From NCBI GenBank assembly GCA_007922305.1, contig ML677344.1:1502527-1566526 (forward strand): a stretch of DNA of 64,000 bases. Direction: 5' to 3'. Shown here one piece after another: positions 1 to 24,970 of the stretch (within the stretch, counting starts at the first letter, position 1; the number at the start of each line of letters is the position of its first letter). The notes below the pieces were generated by a model, which did not search any database, was not told the DNA's origin, and saw only the letters and a program-made list of their open reading frames with translations. The DNA is from Dermatemys mawii. Lineage: Eukaryota; Chordata; Testudines; Dermatemydidae. The translations under genes and the position numbers were made by a program.

Positions 1-256
1 CGCTGGTTTCAAGTCAGTCTGATATTAGACTGGGTCCATCTGAACAGCCTCATGGGAGTTATAGTCTGGGTGCCTCCTGACTCCATTGTCTCCATAGGAC
101 GGCTTGCCTGGTGAGACTACATTTCCCTATTCTTCCCACTTGCTGACCCACTGTGATGCATCTTGGGAAATGTAGTCCAGCCACAGAGTTCAGCCCATAG
201 AGAAAAATGGGGGTACAAGGCACTCAAACTACAGGCTGGTCCTCACTAGGGCAGGG

Positions 257-497
257 GATCGACTGTAGATACGCAATTTCAGCTACGTTAATAACGTAGC
301 TGAAATCGGCGTATCTACAGCCGACTTACCTGCTGTCCTCACGGCGGCGGCGGGGCACTCCCCCGTCGACTCCAGCTTGCGCCTTTTGGCGAGCTGGAGT
401 TACGGAGTCGACGGGGGCGCTGCTGGCGATCGATTTATCGCGGCCTGATGAGACACAATAAATCAATCGCCATAAGATCGATCTCTCCCCGCACTAG
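257..497. repeat. Multi-hairpin interspersed repeat, copy A
   Basis: Three successive palindromic blocks are seen: 263-320 (arms CTGTAGATACGC and TTTCAGCTACGTTA with a short loop), 360-417 (outer arms CCCCCGTCGACTCC, inner CCAGCT/AGCTGG), and about 427-470 (CGATCGATTTAT against ATAAATCAATCG). Copy B at 5843-6095 has the same order. It is non-coding and probably a MITE-like element. Confidence 0.7.
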
Positions 498-750
498 TGA
501 AGACAAGCCCTACAACTCCCAAGAGACACTGTGGCAGCTCAGAAGAATGCAGTTTAGCATCAAACAGAATTAAGAGAAACAGCTTGATTTGGGTATTGCA
601 AACCCCTGTGTTGATCAAAAAGTGTCAAATAATGTTTAGACATTTCTGAATGGAAAGTGTTGGTTTTCAGGTGTCTGACTTTTGAAACAAGTGCTGACGC
701 TGCCCACAGAAAGCAGACATTTGCTGCAAAAGATTGTGCTTAGAGTAGGG

Positions 751-917
751 CAGGCCTGCACAACATGCGGCCCGCAGGGGATAAGTAGGGGTGGGGCAAG
801 CCAAGCGGTGGGGTGGGGAGAAGCGGATGGGGCGGGGCAAGGGCGGGGCTTTTCAGCCCACCCCTGCTTTTTTTGCGGTAATATGGCCCTTACTTCTTTC
901 CAGGTTGTGCAGGCTTG
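751..917. mobile_element. Short hAT-type element with inverted ends and 8-bp target duplication
   Basis: The left end reads CAGGCCTGCACAACATGCGG and the reverse complement of the right end CAAGCCTGCACAACCTGG, so the first 14 positions match at 13. Flanks gagtaggg (743-750) and gagtaaga (918-925) match at six of eight positions, as expected of an aged hAT duplication. The 167-bp interior is GC-rich and non-coding. Confidence 0.65.
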
Positions 918-3005
918 GAGTAAGAGGGAAAAAACACACACAAAAAACTATCATGGTTTTTGGAAGGAGCTTTTCAACAGCTCCAGCGGTAAGCCACACT
1001 GACCCCACCTCACACAAAACTAGCAGACAGCTCAGTGCCCGGAGGCTCGTTTTAGAGAATGTCCAACCACCAGGAACAGGAGAGAAACCCCCCACAGTGA
1101 TGGGATCTTGCAACCAAACTCAAGAGGCATGCTCATTATGGACACTACATCCAATGGCAACTTTCTACTCCACTGGAGCTACGTTTCCAAGGAACAGCAG
1201 CAACTTAGTTTGGAAGATTATTGGTGGGAAAATGTTTCCTCCCAAGGGTTTTACAAACTTACATGCTTTCCCCAGGGAGTGCATTCAGGCACTACAAGAA
1301 TGCAGCCACCTCTGGAGTGGAACAGGGCAGCTATTTAGTGCTGCACAGGACAGCGCAGGATGGGAGAGGAACAATGTAACCGAATGGAACCGGAAGCAGT
1401 TGCCAGAGTTGGAATTCACCCTGGACATCAGCGCCAGCACTCACACGGCCCATTTTTTGTCAAAGCTGCAGCGTTTCTATCTCATCCCCAAGGAGACGTC
1501 TCCAGCAGCACAACGCCTCTTACCCCATGCTGGACGACTGATTCAGCACCGACACGCCATATATGCCGTCTCATGAGACAGCACCGCCATTTGTTCCTGG
1601 CCAAACCCCAATGAGGTGGGAAATCCACTCTGAGCAGAGCCCAAGGTGGGACGGACTGAGCATGTCTCTAGCTCTAGGAGTCTCGGCTAATCCGCGAGGT
1701 CACGCCTACTGCTTAGCTGGACTGACGGCAAGGGGACTCAGGAGAAGAAAGTCTGTGTACACTCCTGAACCCTAGCCAGCACCTCACTCCTGCTAGCCAG
1801 CCTCAGCTGGTGGCCAGTAGCAGCGGGGCTTGGAAAGGAGACTATGCTGTCTCCTAGCGTGCTTGTTCCTAAGTACAGACCAAGAGTGATCTACAGGCAG
1901 TGCGCAGCAGGTATGCTGTGGGAGGGACCGGCAGTGCACAGGAATTTACTGAGCCAGCTGGGAAGGGAATAAAACCCACTGCGTGGTGAGGCAGCTGGAG
2001 TGCCGTTACCCCGTACATGGATGCATGGGCAGATGTGGTTTAAAATGCTCATGTGTCTGTAGGGGCCATAGAAAACCCAGGATGTTTTCACATGCCCATC
2101 TGGGGTCTGGCAGCATGGGGACAGCTGGCTTCATGCTGCCCAACCCCACAAGGCCGATGGAGGTTTGCGCTCATGCCATGGCATTTGTATCGCACTGGTT
2201 CTCGGCAATGAGCCGCTGTTTGGGAAGGCACTAAAACAGGACCGGCTTGATCTGCCGGCTCTGAGTCACACAGGGAGCAGGACTGAGGTGCTGACTAGCG
2301 ACCCTGGCGTTTGTCCTCTTTGTCCTGTTGAGCCAATCCAGCTTTGGGGTCGGTTCCTTCTTGCGTATCAGGAAGAGAATTGTTTGCCCAGCTCCCGTTA
2401 CACTTGCGCAAACCCACTGACAGTGCCGGACTCTGCCCAGCCCGCAGCAATGGAGGCGAGACACGAGGAGGAAGGAGCCCACTTTGGCTCTCACGTCCCA
2501 GGGCAGCCTGTGACGATGGCAGTCAGAGGCGTCTAACTTTCCAACTGCACAAATCTGACCTGCAACGGAAGGGAACCCCCAGGCCATGGTCAGAAGAGCC
2601 ACATTTCGAGTTCGGGCAAGGAGAGAACAGGAGGGATGAGCAGTAACAGGATCTGTAGAACCTGGACAAAGCATCTAAAGAGGAGCGGGGCCACCACCCA
2701 GAACTGACGTGGCGTAACCAGCAGGGAAGGAGAGGAAGCTTTGGCTTTCATGTGGTAAAACTAGGAAGGAGATGAAACTAAGCAAAGGAAAATTGAGGCC
2801 GAAGGAAAGCTTGTTAAGAGCAAGATCTCTGGGACAGGGGAATCCTCTCCCAGGGCGATCCTCAGTGATTGGCGAGTTAGAACTGCACAGACCCCAGAGG
2901 AAAGTGGCAGAGAGCCAGCCCGCCTGGCCCTGGGACGGGCAATGGCACTCGAAGGTCTTTGGTATCCCTGCCTGGCACGAGGGAGGACGTGCCCCTGGCT
3001 CTCAC
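918..3005. other. LAMTOR1 intron 4 sequence; nothing further recognised
   Basis: Exon 5 of LAMTOR1 was searched for by its conserved peptide and not found. Open frames here (for example 791-1576) show no domain or conserved block and look accidental. Confidence 0.6.
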
Positions 3006-15692
<12,687 letters not shown>

Positions 15693-16195
15693 GGCCGGGC
15701 CGGTCTCCGGGGAGGGGGAGGGGCGCGGTACGGTGTCCGGCTCGGGCCCTGCCGCCCCGATCACATGAGCGGCGGCGCCCGCCCCTCCAGCCAACAAACA
15801 ACCCCGCGGGGAGGGGGGAGGGTAGCCACTCGCTTGCCCTTTCCGCGCGCCGCTTCCGGACACGTGACGCGGAGCGCCAATGGCGAGCGCGGAACCGGGC
15901 CCCCCCTCGCCGCACGTGAGGAGGCCGGGCCAATCGGGCGCCGACTGACTCCCACGGAGGGAGGGGGAGGGCCTCAGCGAAAGGGGGGAGCCCGGAGAGA
16001 GAGGCACCCCCCCGACGTCACGTGAGGATGGGGAGCCAATCAGCGCTCGGAAAAGAGCGTCGCTGGAGCGCGTGACGGGGGAATTAAGACACGGCCGGGG
16101 ATTAATGAACCTTCCCCTCCCCCTGCTGCTCCGACCCCCCCCCACCCCGACACGGGGCCTGGGAGACCCCCCCTGGTCCGAGCCTCCCTCCCGCA

Positions 16196-16615
16196 CGGGG
16201 CTCGGGACCCCCCATCTCAGACACGGGACCTGGACCCACCATCCCCCATCCCAGATAGGGGTCCCAGACCCNNNNNNNNNNCACCATCCCCCATCCCAGA
16301 TAGGGGTCCCAGACCCCCCATCTCAGACATGGGGACTGACCCCCCCGCCCCGCACCCCGACATCGGGCCGAGCCTCCCTCCCCGACACGGAGCCCAGACC
16401 CCCTCATCTCAGACATGGGACCTGGACCCCCCATCCCACCATCCCAGATATGGGTCCCAGACCCCCAATCACAGACATGGGGACTGACTCCCCCCCCATC
16501 TCAGACATGGGAACTGTCATACCCTCCCCCTCCCCGGAAGTGGGGATCAGATCTTCCCATCCCCCTCAGACACATGGACTTTATCCCCATCTCAGATATG
16601 GGGACTGCCCTCCCT
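16196..16615 (+). repeat. Minisatellite of about 30-bp units upstream of LAMTOR1, with assembly gap
   Basis: Repeated variants of ccatctcagacatggg, ccatcccagataggggtccc and gactgacccccc fill this stretch. A run of ten N lies at 16272-16281. Confidence 0.85.
16272..16281. other. Assembly gap (10 N)
   Basis: Ten N bases interrupt the minisatellite. About 34 identical bases (from caccatcccccatcccagat to ggtcccagaccc) occur immediately before and after it, so the true gap length and copy number are unknown. Confidence 0.99.
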
Positions 16616-18099
16616 ACAACAATTCCCCCAGCCCTGCCCCGCTGTCTCCCCTCTCCCAGGCTATGCAGAGAGCCAGGCTTCCCCTGCAGAGCCCAATTCA
16701 GTCTTCTTCCTATCCCCGCCCAGCAGTGGCTGCCTCTCACCACCACATGGTCCCTTGGGGAGGGGTTATAAATAAGGGTCATGTGGCCATTAATCAGCTG
16801 TAATTATGGTTGGGGGGTGCAGGCTGGCACATACGTTGCTTCCTTGCTCCGCTCACATCCATGAATAATGGCTCTCGCAAAGACCCATTGCAGAGCCCTC
16901 TAGAGCCACCCCAAAGCACTAGACCGCGCAGCGGGTTATCCTGCAGCCTCCTTCCTCTTGATGGGATATTTGCAGGGGGCCGGGGGTGCCCATAATTGCA
17001 GTCCTAGAGATGGGAAAGGCCGCAGCTCAAGTTGGCAGAGACCTTCTGCTTTGCTCTGAGGAAACTCCTGTCCTTTGCCAGAAGGTGGATCCCGGCTTGA
17101 CGAAAAGGCCCGCCAAGGACTCAGCTGCCGAGGCTGCAGGGAGCTAAAGGGAAGTGGGGAGTCCGGAGGTAGCTAGGGTGAGCTGCTGTGAGGTCTATAG
17201 CCAGGAGCTAGGGAGGAGAGTTCATGAGGCAGGGGGGTCGTGATCTGTAAGGGAAGCAGCTGAGGGATCTGAGCAGTTCCAGACTCGAGCACAAGGAAAA
17301 CAGCAGTTTTGGTGCTTCAGTAAAAACACAGAGCCGTTCCCTTCTCTAGGAGCTGTTAGTACAATGGGGGCCAGGTGCTCAGCTGGTGTACGTTGGTGTC
17401 GTGCCAATGGATTTGGCCTTCTTTAGCTGCTTAGCAAGAGGGAGCTAAGCCCTTCGAGTGAGGTTATGGGGACTATTCACTGGTGTGGCTGGGGAAGCTC
17501 TGGAAACGACTTGTAGCAGAGCCTCATGCTTTGCGCAGCGCTGCCTGTCCAGAGCGTTCAGCTGTGTTGACAATCGGGCAGCGACATGCAGAAAGATGAC
17601 CAGACAGGCCACTTGTGCAGTGCACCGTGGGACACCAGTGGGAGGACTCTGCCACGCAGTGCACTGCACTTGCACTGATGGATGGTGGTGGCTCTGTTTG
17701 TGCAAGTTTCCCTGCTGATAACTGATTGCAGCACTTTTGTGTGTAGGCACAAGGGCCGTTTGCCTGGCACACTCCATCCTGTCAGCAGAGGTTAACCCTT
17801 TCCCAATAGGATCAAGTAGGTGACTGGCTGCTTCATCAGGACATGCAGGAAGTGAGCGTGGCTCTCTAGAGACAGGACCAAAGGTGTGGGCTGAGCAATG
17901 CAGCAGGAGGAACCATAGGATCATGCCAGGCGAGGGAAAAGTTTGAGCTGAGCTATATATATATATTTTTTATTGTTCATTTCTTTGTTAATAAACCAAA
18001 TCCCAGAACTGGAAAGTTTGAACTTCGTTTTGTGCCTTGTGTTATAAGAGCAGGTTGGGAAAGTTACTCAAAACACCTTATTCATCCAGCTCCAGCATA
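16616..18099. other. Upstream flank of LAMTOR1, no gene recognised
   Basis: No exon was seen. A short (ta)n run is at 17955-17967. Open frames on both strands at 17445-17924 overlap one another and have no family resemblance. Confidence 0.5.
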
Positions 18100-18712
18100 G
18101 ACTCATAGACTAAGGCCAGAAGGGACCATCGTGATCATCTAGTCTGACCTCTTGTCTATCGCAGGCCATGGAACCTCCCCCACCCACTCCTGGGATAGAC
18201 CCCTAACCTCTGGTTGAGTTACTGAAGTCCTCAAATCATGGTTTAAAGACTTCAAGTTACAGAGAATCCACCATTTATGCTAGTTTAAAACTGCAAGTGA
18301 CCCGTGCCCCATCCTGCAGAGGAAGGCAAGAAAAACTCCAAGGTCTCTGCCCATCTGACATGGGGAGGGGGCAATTCCTTCCTGACCCGAAATATGGGGA
18401 TCAGTTAGACCCTGAGCACGTGGGCAAGACCCACCAGCCAGACACCTGGGGGAGAATTTTCTGTAGTAACTCGGAGAACTCCCCATCTCGTGTCCCATCA
18501 CTGGCTGTTGGGGATATTTGCTACTAGCAGTCACTGTTGGGCCACGTGCCATTGTAGGCAATCTCATCATACCATTCCCTCCATAAACTCATCAAGCTCA
18601 GTCTTGAAGCCACTTAAGTCCTTTGCCCCTCTGCTCCCCTTGGAAAGCTGCTTCCGAACTTCACTCCTCTGCTGGTTAGAAACCTTCATCTCATTTCAAG
18701 CCTAAACTATTT
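18100..18712 (-). repeat. CR1 LINE fragment, about 0.6 kb
   Basis: Starts with the reverse-complemented CR1 tail (actcatagactaaggccaga, agggaccatcgtgatcatct) and continues through the CR1 3' untranslated and late coding region (ctccataaactcatcaagct). The length and internal decay indicate a 5'-truncated old copy. Confidence 0.8.
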
Positions 18713-19147
18713 TTCTGTCTCTCACTTCTGCTAACCAAACTCAGCTCCATTTTTCTTCCTGGCTTTTGAGTCTTTTCTGAGAAAATTTGAGGAAGCTGCT
18801 TTCCCCTCTTGCTTCCTATTTTGAACAGTCGAGTAGATAATGTGTTTCAGTTTTAATCTCTCTTCTATCACATGAGCTACAGAGCTGTTCCTCTTTGAAC
18901 TTCCACGTGAGCTGAATCTCTTGGTTTCTGTTTCCAGCTTGTAACTGGCAAAGTCCTGCCCGTGCTTTGAGTATTCCACTGCCACAGAATAATCTCCTGT
19001 GTGGGGATCTGCAGTGCTCTAGCTACTTAACGTTCCTCTGTCTTTCCCAGGAATCCGCCCTCTGCTCATTGGGAGTTAATCTAAGGTTTTGAGCATTATT
19101 AGTTTTGCAGTGAGGTTGTTCAGATTAGGACTCTAGTGTCAGATGTA

Positions 19148-19450
19148 CAATAGACTCTCCATTATCCAGGATTGGGTTAACCAGAAAGTGGATTAACCAG
19201 GATGTAAAAAAAAAAAATACGCATAACTCACAGGGCCGGCTCTGGCTTTGTTGCTGCCCCAACCACACAAAAAACGCCCCCACCAGGGCACAGGGCAGCC
19301 AGTGAACCAACACCCCCTCTCCTCAGTGCAGGGTGGCTGGTGAACCAACCCCCCGTCACCCTATATTTCCTATGGATGGTGATTATCCAGGATTTTATTA
19401 ACCAGGATTAATTTTTTTCCCTATCATCCTGGATAATCGAGAGTCTACTG
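19148..19450. mobile_element. Tigger-like Tc1/mariner element remnant
   Basis: The left end CAATAGACTCTCCATTATCC and the reverse-complemented right end CAGTAGACTCTCGATTATCC match at 18 of 20 positions, and each side is flanked by the TA expected of mariner targets (19146-19147 and 19451-19452). A second ATTATCCAGGATT-type pair lies inside. The interior is non-coding. Confidence 0.72.
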
Positions 19451-19452
19451 TA

Positions 19453-22227
19453 TATGGGTGGGCAGGTGCAGGGGCACACTACTGCCCTCTTGTGGATGGG
19501 ACTCAACCGACCTCTTCGGGCATGCCTATCTCCTCTACTAGCTGTGGTGGAGAAGCTGCTCTTCCACCCCACGCTGGCTGCAGGTGTAAGACACGCAGCC
19601 ACTTTTGAAAATCCAGGTTCGGACTCACTTCCCTGGTGAGGAGCCATAAACACAAGTAAACCCAGACCTCAGGCAACACCAGCCGAACGCTCATCTGTCG
19701 AAGCAGTGGGAGACTGCAACGAATCCCGACGATCTCAGAGCTGAAGATTGCAAGTTCTGTTCCTCAACGCTATGTGCATGCAGCCAGCTTGTACTGCAGT
19801 TACCTCAGTAGTTGTGCGTTGTTATGATAATCGGAGATGGTTCCAGACAGTAACTTGCTGTCATAGCTGTCCGAGGCTGGGCAGTGGTGGTCAGAAAATG
19901 GCATCTTCTCATGTGGTTTTGAGTCACACCCGCAGAGCTGATGTTACCGCCAACGAGCTTTGAGTCCTACTAGTCTGGGAGAGTTGTAACAGCTCTGGGA
20001 GCGGGAACTGGAATCTAGTCTGGATCATGCCCTGCCAACAAGATTGTCAACTAAGTTCCAGAAGGAGGGTCTTTACTTCTTGGGGATGGAGTAAACGACA
20101 GAAGGAACCGCAGTGGGTTTGCTGATGCCAGCAGGAGCAGAACTGGAACCAAAGTGCAGGCTGTTTGAAAAAGCTAGTGGTGTGATTTCCCCGCACACGG
20201 GCCCTGCACCTGAACAGACAAAGGGGTTTATTGTTTGCCGGGGCAGCCCCCCAGTTCATGTGTGTAACTGGGGTGCAAGCTAGGCTCTGTAGCTTGCAGC
20301 CTTGTGCTGAGGCCAATGTCCAAACGGTCCATGGAGACTGAACTCCCTCTTCAAGCTCATTAGAGAGGTGGGTACATCCGAAAACCAGGCCCAAAGCGTC
20401 TCAGACTGGGCTCCCCAGATCAATGGCTGCTTCTGAAAATGTGGCCTCAGATGACTTGCCCAAGGCCACATGGTGTGTCAGTGACAGGGCCTGGCACCAT
20501 ATGCAGATCTCCTGACTCGGGGGCTCACCCAGAGGGCCATGGATACTTCTAGAAGGACAGACCGTAAAGAGGCAGGTGGATTTTTTACCCACCAGTGCAA
20601 CCCCCATCCCTTGGGGGGATGGAGGTTGCATTGCTGGGTAAAACACACTGCAGAGAGCTATTCCTGGCCCCGTTGTGGGTACATGGGGTAACCTGCTAGT
20701 CCCGCTCTGTCTCTAATGTGTGTGATTGTCCGAAGCAGTTACCCAAAGACTCTCCCTGTTTCCCAAGTGAGTCTCTGGGAGTAAGAGATTTGGACGAGGG
20801 AAAACTCTCCTCTGCTTGGAATTTCACGATGCCTGGGAGGAGGGGAGAGTAATCGGTGGCTTGGCTCAAGTTCATGACTAATTCTCTAGCTGGCTTGTTC
20901 AGACCTACTCCTCTAGCAGCCCTTTCTGTCAACTTACCTGTCTGCCCCCGAGCCACGGACTCCGACCCCTGGGATCTTTCAGCTCATGGTGGCAGGGCAC
21001 AATGTGGCTAAAACGTCCCGTTCTCTCTGTCGGCGGCAGGGTTCGGTGCGCTGGGCTGGGCGGCTCTGCACACCCGGGCTCTCTCGTCCTGAATAAATTC
21101 CCAGTCAATGAAATCTTGAGGCTATTGAAACTTCTTTCCTGCATGGATGCTGGTCCCCGTCTGTCCCTGACTGACTTGGCCATGGGGAGGTCCAGCTCGG
21201 GAGAGGTTCCCGGTCAAATCAGGATTGAGGTGCTGGGACAGCACTGGCGGGCAGGGAGTCAGAGCCTGGAGTAGCCGGAGGTGCCGCAGGTGGGAGGCAG
21301 GACAGGAACAGCTGGGGAGGCCGCAGGTTAGGAGAAAGAGGCCTTGTTGGAGCCCTGTGTGCATTTTGCTGGTCCTAGTGGGTGGACAGCAGATCTTCTG
21401 GTACTATGGGGTTCGTGCACTGGAGACATGATCCCTGCTCTGAGGAGCTTAAACAATCTAACCAGGAGACACATGTGAGGAAGATGGGAAAGGAGGCAGC
21501 TGCCTACGAGCTGAGGGATTCATCTGGCGCCTTCATGTTACAGCCAGATCTAGCCTGACCCGCCGCACAGCCCAGACCAGACAGTGTCAGTCGGTGACTC
21601 CTGCCTCCCACTCTGTGACCTGTAGCTGACCCAAAGCGGCTCTTTGAGAAAGAGCCAGGCAGTCCTGATTAAAGACCCAAGTGATGGAGAACGGACCACA
21701 TCCCATGGCAATCTGCTCGTGTGGTTAATTACCCTCCCCATTCAAAACGTGCTCCTGATTTCCAGTCTGCATCCGGCTGACTTCAGCCTCCAGCTAATGG
21801 ATCTGAGTCGCCTTTATCAGCCAAGGGAAGGAGCCCTTTGGCGTCAGATATCTCCCTCCCACGGAGGTACTTCCAGAGCAGGATTAAATGACCTCGTAAC
21901 CTTCCCATTGATAAACCAGTTAGATGAGTCTCCCGCCACGATGGGTTTTCCAAACCACCGGTCAGTCTTGTCGTCCTTTGAGCTCGAGCAATTCCATTCT
22001 GACACGTTCCTTTTCTGTTCCCGTTTAAACTAGAATCCGGATTAAATGAGAAGCGGCCAAGGTTGGGGGAGTCAGTGGCTGGAAAGAAGAGAATGAGGCT
22101 GTTTGTTGCAGACACAGGGAGAAACAAACGGAGCTTTGCTCAGTGGGGTCTCTTGGTCGACTTAGCATTGCTGGGCTCTTTTAAGGGCCTTGTCTGCTCA
22201 CTGGGGACATTACTCTTGTAATGAACT
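19453..22227. other. Intergenic sequence, nothing recognised
   Basis: No coding exon or delimitable mobile element was recognised. A weak MIR-like piece (cagatgacttgcccaaggcc) occurs near 20446. Confidence 0.45.
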
Positions 22228-22235
22228 GCCTAGGG

Positions 22236-23035
22236 CAGGGGTGGGCCAAGTTTTTGGCCCGAGGGCCACAGCGGGGTTGCAGAATTTACGGAGGGCCAGG
22301 TAGGAAAGGCTGTGCCTCCTAAAACAGCCTGGCCCTGCCCCTTATCTGACTCTCTTCCACTTCCTGCCCCGACTGCCCCCTCAGAACTCCTGACCCATCC
22401 AACCCCACCCTCGCTCCTTGTCCCCTGACCATCCCCTCCAGAGACCCTCCACTCCTAACCACCCCTCCGGGACCCTACCCCCTATCTAAGCCCCCTTGCT
22501 CCTTATCCCTTGACTGCCCGCTCCAGAGATCCCCTGTCCCTAACCACCCATCCGGGACCCCACCCTCCTATCTAAGCCGCCTAACGCCTTCTCCTCTGAC
22601 TTCCCCCTCCAGAGACCCCCTGCCCCTAACCGTCCCCCTAGGATTCCACCCTCTATCTAAGCCCTCCTGATCCTTGGCCCCTGACTGCCCCCTCCAGAGA
22701 CCCCCCTACCATAACTGCTCCCCCAGGACTCCACCCCTTACCCAACCCGCCCCGTTCCTTGTCCCCTGACTGCATCCCAGGACTCTCTGTCCCTTACCCA
22801 ATCCCTCTGCTCCCCACCCCTTACCACATTGCTCAGAGCGGCAGCCAGGCGGAGTTAGATGTGCTGCCCCATAGGAGTGCACAGCCCTGCCCCCCAGAGC
22901 ACTACCCATGCCACAGGGGACGGGGGACAGCAGGGGAGGGGCTGGTGGCAGCCTCCCCAGCTGGGAGCTCAAGGGCTGGGCAGGAAGGTTCCGCAGGCCG
23001 GATGTGGCCTGCAGGCTGTAGTTTGCCCATCCCTG
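22236..23035. mobile_element. Non-autonomous hAT element with perfect 8-bp target duplication
   Basis: Ends are CAGGGGTGGGCCAAGTTTT and, reverse complemented, CAGGGATGGGCAAACTACAG. The octamer gcctaggg is present on both sides (22228-22235 and 23036-23043) without change. The 800-bp interior is a C-rich run of degenerate repeats around cccctgactgccccctccagagaccc. It lies upstream of the sizzled-type gene. Confidence 0.9.
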
Positions 23036-23454
23036 GCCTAGGGTGTATACATCAGCACTGCCCTCTTCCAAATAGAATCGGAACTGCTCAACAATGTACC
23101 ATAAACTGTATACTGCAAGCAACTAGTGGAGATTCTCCTTTAGATCAAGTGGAAGGGACCTGGGCTGTTGGAGCAGTAGGAGCCGAGTGTCAGATGGTTC
23201 CAGCCTGGTGACAACAGTAAAATTCCTAGCTGACCCTGGAGTTGTTACTCCAGAGCATCTCTGTAAAGTTTATCACTATAGCTGTAGAAGTGTAGAGTGT
23301 CTACTCTATTGATTATAGAAATCAGTTAAATATTAGAAACAACTGAATTCTGCAGCGTGATTCCGAGTCCATCAATGAATCACAATACAGCAAATCTGCA
23401 AAAAAGATCCCCATTGGCTGCCATTCTGAGCACCTACCTGCTCAATGTACCTGT

Positions 23455-23575
23455 GAGGAAGGGGAGTAGCCCCATTTTGCAGATGGGGAAACTGAGGCAC
23501 AGAGCAACAACATGACTAGCTCAAGCTCACCCAGGCAGGTAGGGGCAGAGCCAGGAACAGAGCCCAGACTTCCCC
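23455..23575 (-). repeat. MIR/CORE-type SINE fragment
   Basis: Contains cccattttgcagatgggg, aaactgaggcacagagcaac and ggcagagccaggaacagagc in the order of a reverse-oriented MIR. Confidence 0.7.
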
Positions 23576-24794
23576 CCCCCATCCAGTGACTTTACAACAA
23601 GCCCATCCTCTCTTTCCTTGCCTATATCACTTATTGGGCCACATTCATTCCCTGGTGACTTCAGTGGTGTGACTCCTTCCCAGGGGTGAGTCCGACTCCC
23701 TTTTTATTTTTAAAGTGCTTGGAGATCACTTGGATGAAGGATGCTATAGAAAGTATATTATTATAGAGACCTCTTCAGCCTCGGGGGGTCACCACCAACA
23801 GTTGGTTCTAAATGTCCTTGTGGCTACTTGCTTACAAACCATTGTACAAAAATCCTCCCCCCTGCCCCCGCATCCCCCTACAAACAATTCATCTCAGTTC
23901 ATTTCTTTGCTGCTTTCTTTTGCTGGTGAGGGGCCTTGGGCCCAATGCTGTTTGGTTTTTTTCTGGCCTCTCTTTGCAGCTCTGGATGGAGTTAGCCCTC
24001 CCTTCCCCTCTGATGCTTGAGAAGATAAGGGTTTGGTTTTGGCATCGGAACCATTAAACCTTTCTGTGGCTCTCTGCCAGGGCAGCTGGGGCAATTAGGC
24101 GGGTGGGTGGCTTGGAGAAAGCAGCGCCTGCAGCTCTGAGTTTATTGTGCTGGAGAAAAGAGGTATAATTACATGGTAGGATTTTACAGCCCCTTCCTAG
24201 GCCTTGGATTTCCTGCAGTTAAATTCATGCACTTGTGTGGTCATGACCAAACACATCCCTGTGGTCTACGCTCCTGTTACCGAAACCCATAATCTTCTGA
24301 GTATAAACATCCTGGTTTCAGGCTCACAAAGCCAGCCGGAGCCCCCAGGTAAGGGTTTGTGGTTCTTATAAGAGGGTCCGAATTCCTGCCGGAGACACTT
24401 AGAACTTACAGCCCTGCAAGCGCAGGAGGGGAAGGATCTAAAGCAAGAGGCTAACAGTCCCAATCTGCTTCCAGATTGTCTTGCCTGGATCCCAGCAGAG
24501 AAGGTACGGTCAGGGATGGAAATGGCTTTGCCTTGGGTTAATTTCTTTTTGCTGCATGTGTGAAACCGCCAGAAGAGAACAGAGCTGAGGGGTCGAGGCC
24601 GGGAGTCCTCTCCATTGACCCGGGGAGGGGTTGGGGGAAAGGAGAGTGGAGATCAAGAGGTCAGGCGAGGTGCATTGCTCTCCACAGGGAAACAGTCCCC
24701 CCGGGGAATCAACTGTGGAAGCTGAGCATAGAACAGGGCTGGGAGAAGCGAAAAGCCAGGATTTCTGTCCTGTCCTTCTCCAGCCACTTTACCT

Positions 24795-24970
24795 GAGGAT
24801 TTCAAAGTGCTTTACAAACATGAGCTAGTTAATCCTCGCAGCTCCCCAGGGAGGGAGGTGGGGGCAGAGTCAGTATCTCTTCCCTCTTGTTATAGAGGGG
24901 GAAACTGAGGCACAGGACAGCCATGCCAATGGTCACCCAGGGAGTCGGTGGCAGAGCTAGGATCGGATCG
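24795..24970 (-). repeat. MIR/CORE-type SINE fragment
   Basis: The elements aaagtgctttacaaacatga, gttaatcctcgcagctcccc, gaaactgaggcacaggacag and ggcagagctaggatcggatc follow the MIR order in reverse orientation. Confidence 0.7.

Noticed and set aside
791..1576. 261-codon open frame at the left edge
   Set aside because: It starts inside a short hAT element and shows no family resemblance; likely chance.
1..3005. LAMTOR1 final exon within the window
   Set aside because: The highly conserved last 30 residues should be easy to see; no matching reverse-complement sequence was found, so the gene is taken as truncated by the window.
16072..16803. 243-codon frame across the minisatellite and N gap
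   Set aside because: It is made of tandem repeat units and unknown bases, so it cannot be treated as a gene.
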